9,642 bases of DNA from an uncultured Bacteroides sp. (GTDB lineage: Bacteria; Bacteroidota; Bacteroidia; Bacteroidales; Bacteroidaceae), in NCBI GenBank assembly GCA_900556845.1, contig USQO01000079.1, positions 1-9,642 of the forward strand, read 5' to 3'. Positions 1 to 5,135 of this stretch are shown one piece after another. Below the pieces are notes generated by a model. The model did not search any database, had not been told where the DNA came from, and was given only the letters and a program-made list of their open reading frames with translations. Positions within the stretch are counted from its first letter, which is position 1. Every line of letters starts with the position of its first letter. Made by a program: the position numbers and the translations under genes.

Positions 1-48
1 CGAGATAGGCTCCGGTCTCGTGGGCTCGGAGATGTGTATAAGAGACAG
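1..48 (+). other. Illumina Nextera i7 adapter carry-over at contig end
   Basis: This is synthetic library DNA, not genome. Bases 30-48 are the 19-base Tn5 mosaic end (AGATGTGTATAAGAGACAG). Bases 15-29 are the rest of the Nextera read-2 primer site (GTCTCGTGGGCTCGG). Bases 9-14 plus 7-8 (AGGCTCCG) sit in the 8-base i7 index slot, and bases 1-6 (CGAGAT) match the end of the P7 flow-cell oligo. From memory, the index agrees with the Nextera index N720 in adapter orientation. Untrimmed adapter was assembled onto the contig end, so genomic sequence begins at about base 49 and everything further upstream of ridA is missing. Confidence 0.98.
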
Positions 49-102
49 GTGTAAAAACAGAGAGTATATTATAGATTAAGTAATTAATTATAGAACAAAA
101 AG

Positions 103-480
103 ATGAAAAAAGTTATTTTTACAGAAAAGGCTCCGGCTGCTATCGGTCCTTACAGTCAGGCTATTGAGGCGAATGGTATGGTGTTTCTTTCAGGTCAGGT
201 GCCCATTGACCCTGCCACAGGAGAGCTTGTTGCCGGTGGTATCACTGAGCAGACTACTCAGGTTTTCGAAAATATCAAGAATGTGTTGGCAGAAGCAGGT
301 TTGACTACTGCTAATATCGTAAAAACAACGGTATTCCTTGCCGATATGTCTTTGTTTGCTGAAATGAATGCTGTTTATGCCAAGTATTTCGAAGGTGAAT
401 GTCCGGCTCGTTCTGCATTTGCTGTAAAGGGACTGCCTAAGGGTGCTTTGGTAGAGATTGAGAGCATTGCTGTCAGATAA
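103..480 (+). CDS. ridA: RidA family reactive enamine/imine deaminase
   Basis: A cytoplasmic RidA (YjgF/YER057c/UK114) protein of 125 residues, the full usual length. The family is a homotrimer that hydrolyses 2-aminoacrylate and related enamine/imine intermediates released by PLP enzymes such as threonine/serine dehydratase, which protects other PLP enzymes. Visible family features are the N-terminal APAAIGPYSQA stretch with Tyr17, the LSGQVPIDP segment (residues 29-37), Asn89, and the CPARSAFAV signature carrying Arg103, equivalent to the substrate-carboxylate-binding Arg105 of characterised members. Glu118 in the C-terminal VEIESIAVR is the equivalent of the catalytic-site Glu120. The position of E. 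coli Cys107 is Ala105 here. The ATG follows an A-rich leader (GAACAAAAAG) with no strong Shine-Dalgarno, normal for Bacteroidales. Only 54 genomic bases remain upstream of the gene and no clear TAnnTTTG promoter is visible in them, so the promoter may be cut off by the adapter junction. Confidence 0.97.
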   Translation: MKKVIFTEKAPAAIGPYSQAIEANGMVFLSGQVPIDPATGELVAGGITEQTTQVFENIKNVLAEAGLTTANIVKTTVFLADMSLFAEMNAVYAKYFEGECPARSAFAVKGLPKGALVEIESIAVR

Positions 481-497
481 TTTTTTAAAGAAATAAT

Positions 498-558
498 GCG
501 CAGACGTGTGTTTTTCCTTGTTGGCAAGGATAAACGCAGTCTGCGTTTTCTGTTTTTT
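498..558 (+). terminator. Probable intrinsic terminator after ridA (branched hairpin)
   Basis: CGCAGAC at 499-505 pairs exactly with GTCTGCG at 539-545, with a possible G-U pair at 498/546. The loop contains a second hairpin, TCCTTG (515-520) with CAAGGA (525-530). A T-rich run (TTTTCTGTTTTTT, 546-558) follows. A competing short stem, AAACGC (532-537) with GCGTTT (543-548), ends at the same T-run. Either form fits a rho-independent terminator between ridA and the next gene. The nested structure could also be a leader element of the downstream gene, but nothing specific supports that. Confidence 0.6.
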
Positions 559-608
559 GTCAATTTAAAAAACGCAACAACTTATTAACCCAATAAAAAT
601 AACTTTTT

Positions 609-1433
609 ATGAAATATATAGCCCCAGGAAGCTGGTTTTCATTGGAGTATCCGGAAAGCTGGCGCGAGTTTGAAGATACCGAGGATAGTTTTTTGTTTTA
701 TAATCCCAATAAATGGAGTGGTAATTTCCGTATATCGGCCTATCAGGGCGAAAACGACCGTTATGCTTCCGAATGCATTGCATACGAGCTGAAACAGGTG
801 AAAGGTGCTCATCTGGTAAAAGTGGGCAATTGGGAATGTGCCTATTCTACCGAGAATTTTCAGGAAAACGGCTCGTGGTACACTACTCATTTATGGGTTA
901 CCGGGAAAGATGCTATTTCCGTAGAATGTTCTTTTACTGTTGCCAAGGGAGAAAGCTTGAAACCGGCCGAAGAAATTATCCGTTCTTTGTGGGTGAAGGG
1001 CAAGGGAGACGAACCTTTAAAAGAAGTCATTCCGGTTCGTATCATGGAAATCGGTATTATCAACGAGAGTTTCGAATGGGCTGTGTCTACCATTAAAAAA
1101 CAGCTTACAAAGGATTTCTCTTCTTCGGAAAATGACATCGAAAGTATTCAGAAAGTCATGGACAGTGGTCGTTTTAACAAGAATCAGCGTCAGGCATGGG
1201 AGTCTTTCGGCATTGCTTTTGGTACGATTCTGGTCAACGAGATGGACGGTATGGAATGGGTTACCGTGATAGATGGAAACACCGAGACACCCGCTTTGCG
1301 TTTTGCCGACACTCCGGTTATCATAAATCCGTCCGAGCTGATATGGACCTGTATTAAGAAAGGCGAACCGTGCAATCTGCGTCAGGAGTTCGAACGAATT
1401 AAAAAAGAGGTTGAATCGGTATTAGAGGTATGA
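609..1433 (+). CDS. Unknown-function protein, DUF3805/DUF3806-like
   Basis: A 274-residue soluble protein with no signal peptide or membrane segment. The N-terminal part (about residues 1-135, beginning YIAPGSWFSLEYPESW) looks like DUF3805, a compact beta-rich domain seen in Bacteroidales. The C-terminal part (about 150-270) looks like DUF3806, with an AWESFGIAFGTILVNE helix, a GMEWVTVIDG strand, a LRFADTPVIINP strand-turn and a final charged helix. The assignment is from recalled domain features, not a profile search. The catalytic role is unknown and I see no catalytic motif. The gene starts after an A/T-rich leader 128 bases downstream of ridA, probably behind a terminator, so it likely has its own promoter, but no TTTG/TAnnTTTG pair is evident. 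Its TGA overlaps the ATG of the ABC-F gene, so the two are probably co-translated. The pairing is compatible with a role around translation or stress, but that is inference from position. Confidence 0.9.
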   Translation: MKYIAPGSWFSLEYPESWREFEDTEDSFLFYNPNKWSGNFRISAYQGENDRYASECIAYELKQVKGAHLVKVGNWECAYSTENFQENGSWYTTHLWVTGKDAISVECSFTVAKGESLKPAEEIIRSLWVKGKGDEPLKEVIPVRIMEIGIINESFEWAVSTIKKQLTKDFSSSENDIESIQKVMDSGRFNKNQRQAWESFGIAFGTILVNEMDGMEWVTVIDGNTETPALRFADTPVIINPSELIWTCIKKGEPCNLRQEFERIKKEVESVLEV

Positions 1434-1438
1434 GTATG
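1424..1438 (+). promoter_or_regulatory. Stop/start overlap with RBS choosing the ABC-F start
   Basis: The stop of the upstream gene (TGA, 1431-1433) overlaps an ATG at 1430-1432 in an ATGA arrangement, the classic setting for translational coupling. A purine motif, AGAGG (1424-1428), is only one base from that ATG but seven bases from the in-frame ATG at 1436-1438. The second ATG (third codon) is therefore better placed for ribosome binding, and the protein could begin MTPYLQ rather than MSMTPYLQ. Bacteroidales depend weakly on such motifs, so the choice stays open. Confidence 0.5.
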
Positions 1439-3301
1439 ACACCTTATTTGCAAGTTGAAAATCTTACGAAATCGTTTGGCGACCTGGTCCTTTTTCAGGA
1501 TATCTCTTTCGGTATTGCCGAAGGACAGCGCATCGGCCTGATAGCCAAGAACGGTACCGGTAAAACCACACTCCTCAATATTCTGGGTGGTAAAGAAGGA
1601 TACGATGAAGGCCGTATTGTATTCCGGCGCGATTTGCGTGTAGGCTATCTGGAGCAGAGTCCGTATTATCCTGAAGAGCTCACCGTACTCGAGGCTTGTT
1701 TTTATCACGGCAACAGTGTGGTCGAAGTGATCAAAGACTATGAACGCTGTATGAGTACCGAAGGCCATCCCGGTCTGGATGATATTCTGGCACGTATGGA
1801 GCACGAGAAGGCTTGGGATTACGAGCGTAGGGCTAAACAGATTCTTTCGCAATTGAAAATCCGTGATTTTACGCAGCAGGTAAAGCACCTTTCCGGTGGG
1901 CAGCTCAAGCGGGTGGCACTGGCCAATGTCTTGATAACAGAGCCAGATTTGCTGATTATGGACGAGCCTACCAACCATCTTGACCTCGAAATGACCGAGT
2001 GGTTGGAGGAGTACCTCAATCGCGGAAAGCTGAGTTTGCTTATGGTTACGCACGACCGTTATTTTCTGGACAGGGTATGTTCGGAGATTATTGAAATAGA
2101 TAATAAGCAGCTGTATTCCTACAGCGGCAACTACAGTTATTATCTGGAAAAACGTCAAGAGCGTATCGAGGCTACGAATGCTGAGATAGCCCGGGCAAAC
2201 AATCTTTACCGCACTGAGCTGGAGTGGATGCGTCGCATGCCGCAGGCACGTGGACATAAGGCACGTTATCGTGAAGAAGCTTTCTATGAATTGGAGAAAG
2301 TGGCCAAGCAGTGCACTTATAACCAGCAGGTAAAACTGGATGTAAAAGCAGCCTATATTGGCTCAAAGATATTCGAAGCAGAGCATCTTTGCAAGCGTTT
2401 TGGCGATTTGAAGATTCTGGATGATTTCTCGTATATATTCTCCCGTTACGAAAAAATGGGAATTGTGGGCAACAATGGAACCGGAAAATCCACTTTCATC
2501 AAGATACTCATGGGACTGCAGAAACCCGACAGCGGAACACTCGAAATTGGAGAAACGGTCCGCTTTGGTTATTACTCACAGGATGGCCTGCAGTTCGACG
2601 AGCAGATGAAGGTCATCGATGTCGTTCAGGATATTGCTGAGGTGATAGAGCTGGGAGACGGCAGACGTCTTACAGCTTCGCAGTTCCTGCAGCACTTCCT
2701 GTTTACTCCCGAAACTCAGTATAGCTATGTATACAAACTGAGTGGAGGTGAGCGCCGACGTCTTTACTTGTGTACAGTCTTGATGCGTAACCCCAACTTC
2801 CTGGTGTTGGACGAGCCTACCAATGACCTGGATATCGTTACCTTGCAGGTACTCGAAGAGTATCTGAAAAACTTCAAGGGCTGCGTGATTGTGGTGAGTC
2901 ACGACCGCTATTTCATGGATAAGGTGGTCGACCATCTGCTGGTATTCAAGGGACAGGGTGATATCCGTGACTTCCCGGGAAATTATTCCGATTACCGTGA
3001 CTGGAAGCTGGCAAAGGCCGAACATGAGAAAGAGCAGAGCAAGCCCAAAGAAGAAAAAACAGAGCGCATCCGTCTGAACGATAAGCGAAAACTTTCTTTT
3101 AAAGAGAAAAAGGAATTGGAACAGCTTGAAAAAGACATTGCTGCGCTTGAGGAGGAAAAGAAGCGTCTCGAAGAGATGCTTTGCAGTGGAACCCTCAGTG
3201 TGGCAGAGCTTACAGAAACCTCCAAGCGTTTGCCTGTTTTGGGTGATGAGCTGGACGAGAAAACCATGCGCTGGCTGGAGCTTAGCGAGATAGAAGGTTA
3301 G
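1430..3301 (+). CDS. ABC-F family ATPase (Uup-like), ribosome-associated
   Basis: A 623-residue cytoplasmic protein with two ATP-binding cassettes and no membrane domain, which marks the ABC-F class acting on the ribosome rather than a transporter. Cassette 1 has a P-loop (residues 39-46, AKNGTGKT, with Ala in place of the usual first Gly), a signature LSGGQ (154-158), Walker B LLIMDEP with catalytic Glu179, and a switch His208. Cassette 2 has a P-loop GNNGTGKS (347-354), LSGGE (437-441), Walker B FLVLDEP with Glu462, and His491. Between them, about residues 240-300, is a charged helical linker of the kind that enters the ribosomal E site and contacts P-site tRNA. A C-terminal Lys/Glu-rich coiled coil (about 550-620) favours Uup over EttA, which lacks it. 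Housekeeping ribosome rescue or quality control is more likely than antibiotic protection, as nothing suggests a resistance subtype. The gene is translationally coupled to the preceding gene and ends 20 bases before a strong terminator. Confidence 0.96.
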   Translation: MSMTPYLQVENLTKSFGDLVLFQDISFGIAEGQRIGLIAKNGTGKTTLLNILGGKEGYDEGRIVFRRDLRVGYLEQSPYYPEELTVLEACFYHGNSVVEVIKDYERCMSTEGHPGLDDILARMEHEKAWDYERRAKQILSQLKIRDFTQQVKHLSGGQLKRVALANVLITEPDLLIMDEPTNHLDLEMTEWLEEYLNRGKLSLLMVTHDRYFLDRVCSEIIEIDNKQLYSYSGNYSYYLEKRQERIEATNAEIARANNLYRTELEWMRRMPQARGHKARYREEAFYELEKVAKQCTYNQQVKLDVKAAYIGSKIFEAEHLCKRFGDLKILDDFSYIFSRYEKMGIVGNNGTGKSTFIKILMGLQKPDSGTLEIGETVRFGYYSQDGLQFDEQMKVIDVVQDIAEVIELGDGRRLTASQFLQHFLFTPETQYSYVYKLSGGERRRLYLCTVLMRNPNFLVLDEPTNDLDIVTLQVLEEYLKNFKGCVIVVSHDRYFMDKVVDHLLVFKGQGDIRDFPGNYSDYRDWKLAKAEHEKEQSKPKEEKTERIRLNDKRKLSFKEKKELEQLEKDIAALEEEKKRLEEMLCSGTLSVAELTETSKRLPVLGDELDEKTMRWLELSEIEG

Positions 3302-3321
3302 TCCTCCCTTGTTGGATTATT

Positions 3322-3370
3322 GATAACAGAAAAGGAGTTTCGTTTTGTGCGAAACTCCTTTTCTGTTATC
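3322..3370. terminator. Bidirectional intrinsic terminator, perfect 21-bp stem
   Basis: Arms 3322-3342 and 3350-3370 are exact reverse complements over 21 bases, around a 7-base loop (TTTTGTG). The arms start GATAACAGAAAAGGAG and end in its complement. The hairpin lies between the ABC-F stop (3301) and the stop of the convergent glycosyltransferase gene (3374), 3 bases from the latter. The A-rich half (AGAAAAGG) on one side gives a T-rich segment in the other arm, so the structure can end transcripts from both sides. No long T-tract follows the stem on either strand, so the T-rich part lies inside the stem. Confidence 0.85.
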
Positions 3371-3373
3371 GGC

Positions 3374-5080
3374 TCATTTCCAGATACGGTATAAATTGAT
3401 TAGCTTGTGGTCGTCGCAGCTCTTGTGTCCGCTTGCATAGACCCCTGCTACCTCATAATCGGGATATTGCTTTTTGAATTGTTCTATTTCATCATTTCCG
3501 GCCAGCAGGAATCCCTTTTCAGGGATAAATGCCTCGAACGGAACCACACGGTCGCCCAGATAAAAGTTGATGGTAAAGGGGCGCATCGGATTGCCTTCTA
3601 CAATATTTACCTGATACGAGTAGATACGTCCTTCCGGAACAATTTCTGCTATTCGTTCGGCTATGGGTTTATCCGATTTCAGGCTTAATACCGGTGGTTG
3701 GAATACCCCGTCCAGTGCCATAAATATGGTAAAGATAACTCCAGTGATGGTATAAGGTAACCAGGATGCCGGTCTGTTTTGGGCAGAATAATAAAAGAAA
3801 ACAGATGCTCCTGCCATTATAACCAGCACCATGCCGGTCAGAATTCCCAGAGGCAGATTGCTTAACTCATTCATAAAAGCAATGTTCTGTGCAGCATGTC
3901 GTCCGCTGAAGATTGTTTCGGGAATCCAGTTCATCTTTAAAGCTCCGAAAACCACCAGTAACAACAGCGACAAGGCACCTATGATGCTGCCGAATATTTT
4001 GAGAACAGCAGGCTTCCTGCGCACCAGATACAGCATATATTCGGCCAAGAAATAAGCGATGAATGGATAGATAGGCAACAGGTAAACGCTACGTTTGCTT
4101 TTCGGGATACAGTAAAACATAAAAATCACTACGATACTCAGCAAAGAGAACAGGCGTGTATCGTCCATTTCCCGGATGTAAGTCTTGAATCGTTCCCACC
4201 AGCCGGTCGGAGCAAGCTGAGGCTTTTTCCATTTCAGACTAAACAGGGTTATAAGCATCAGTAACGTGTAAGGCACATAACCGGCCACTACAGTTATAAC
4301 ATTATAATAAGCAGGATTTTCATGCGATTGGTATGTCATTTTACCCAAAAAACGTAATACGTTCTCTTCCATCACCAGTTGTAGAAATTCGTCACCCCCT
4401 TGTTGATAGGCTGCCCAATACCATAAAAACGGCAAGATGCAGGATGCCAGACCTACCCATAGAAAAGAGCCGAAGATTTTCCAGAAATTCATGCCCCTTA
4501 TCAGCAGAAACAGAGCCACTACCAGCAGCGGGAGTACCATTCCTACAGGGCCTTTGGTCAGAAAAGCTCCGCTCAGGCACAATATACCTGCCAGCGGGAT
4601 ACCTTTCAGTCGGTTTTCGCCCCACTTATACAACTGATAAAGTGCAATTACCATCAATGCCGAAAGAAGCATGTCCACGCGGCAGTTGGTACCTGCCCGG
4701 TGTACTTCAAAGTTGGTCAGTGTAATCAGTCCCATCAGAAAAGCCACTTCCGTCCCTCTGCGTTTTGCGTAAAAAGCAAATCCTGCCATGACCATCATGG
4801 CAAGAGCCAGTGCAGAAGGCATGCGCGATGTATATTCACTCACGCTTCCCGTTATGGTCGATATGGCAGCAATGCACCAGTGAAACAAAGGTGGCTTGTA
4901 AGCCATGTCCACACCATTGTTGATAGGAAGAATCCAGTTGCCTTTTTCCAGCATCGATAGCGCAACTACCGCCTCTCTGGGTTCCCCCCGGGTATTGAAT
5001 AAAGCTTCTCCCAGGAAAAGGAACAAAGAGAGGATGCAGATGCCGGCCAAAAGCCATGCATACTTGTCTTTTTTATACAT
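3374..5080 (-). CDS. ArnT-like GT39 integral membrane glycosyltransferase
   Basis: A 568-residue polytopic inner-membrane protein of the GT39 (PMT/ArnT) superfamily. These enzymes move a sugar from a polyprenyl-phosphate donor to a periplasm-facing acceptor such as lipid A or a protein. Family marks, numbered from the ATG, are TRGEPREA (30-37) in the first periplasmic loop, GNWILP followed by KPP (62-64), RVDM (134-137), TKGPVG (175-180), an ENVLRFLG...H segment (239-253), and KSKRSVYLLPIYP (327-339). About a dozen hydrophobic segments precede a soluble C-terminal part of roughly 100 residues. ArnT has Asp-Glu in the first loop; here the Asp position is Gly and the Glu is kept. The start is ATG at 5080-5078; an in-frame TTG at 5089 would add three residues but has no better leader. 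The gene lies 55 bases after the lipoprotein gene and may be read through from it or from its own promoter box at 5123-5130. The donor and acceptor cannot be told from sequence. Confidence 0.92.
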   Translation of the reverse strand: MYKKDKYAWLLAGICILSLFLFLGEALFNTRGEPREAVVALSMLEKGNWILPINNGVDMAYKPPLFHWCIAAISTITGSVSEYTSRMPSALALAMMVMAGFAFYAKRRGTEVAFLMGLITLTNFEVHRAGTNCRVDMLLSALMVIALYQLYKWGENRLKGIPLAGILCLSGAFLTKGPVGMVLPLLVVALFLLIRGMNFWKIFGSFLWVGLASCILPFLWYWAAYQQGGDEFLQLVMEENVLRFLGKMTYQSHENPAYYNVITVVAGYVPYTLLMLITLFSLKWKKPQLAPTGWWERFKTYIREMDDTRLFSLLSIVVIFMFYCIPKSKRSVYLLPIYPFIAYFLAEYMLYLVRRKPAVLKIFGSIIGALSLLLLVVFGALKMNWIPETIFSGRHAAQNIAFMNELSNLPLGILTGMVLVIMAGASVFFYYSAQNRPASWLPYTITGVIFTIFMALDGVFQPPVLSLKSDKPIAERIAEIVPEGRIYSYQVNIVEGNPMRPFTINFYLGDRVVPFEAFIPEKGFLLAGNDEIEQFKKQYPDYEVAGVYASGHKSCDDHKLINLYRIWK

Positions 5081-5122
5081 CCTGTTCAAGTTTTTTTAAT
5101 TGATAAACACTTTTGTCGGATG

Positions 5123-5130
5123 CAAATATA
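5123..5130 (-). promoter_or_regulatory. Candidate Bacteroidales -7 promoter box for the GT39 gene
   Basis: On the minus strand this reads TATATTTG, an exact fit to the Bacteroidales primary-sigma -7 consensus TAnnTTTG. It sits in the short gap between the lipoprotein stop (5136) and the glycosyltransferase start (5080), which would give a leader of about 35 bases. No TTTG element occurs 19-21 bases upstream, where the coding end of the lipoprotein gene lies, so the -33 half is weak or absent. It may be a secondary promoter within a longer transcript. Confidence 0.4.
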
Positions 5131-5135
5131 CAAAT

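Noticed and set aside
30..48. A Tn5 transposon end suggesting a mobile element next to ridA
   Set aside because: The mosaic end is joined to the Nextera primer site, index slot and P7 end in library order, so it is sequencing adapter, not a resident transposon.
49..102. Promoter upstream of ridA in the AT-rich leader
   Set aside because: The stretch is AT-rich but contains no TAnnTTTG box, and the upstream region is cut off by the adapter junction, so no promoter can be supported.
551..608. Promoter for the DUF3805-like gene from the TTTG at 556-559
   Set aside because: No TAnnTTTG box follows at the expected 19-21 base spacing, and the TTTG belongs to the terminator T-run.
1382..2257. A 291-residue open frame antisense to the ABC-F gene
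   Set aside because: It lies wholly opposite a clear two-cassette ATPase and its translation shows no recognisable domain; it reflects the codon pattern of the real gene.
1430..3301. ABC transporter or antibiotic-resistance ABC-F
   Set aside because: There is no membrane domain or partner permease, so it is not a transporter. The C-terminal coiled coil and housekeeping setting fit a Uup-like factor better than a drug-protection subtype.
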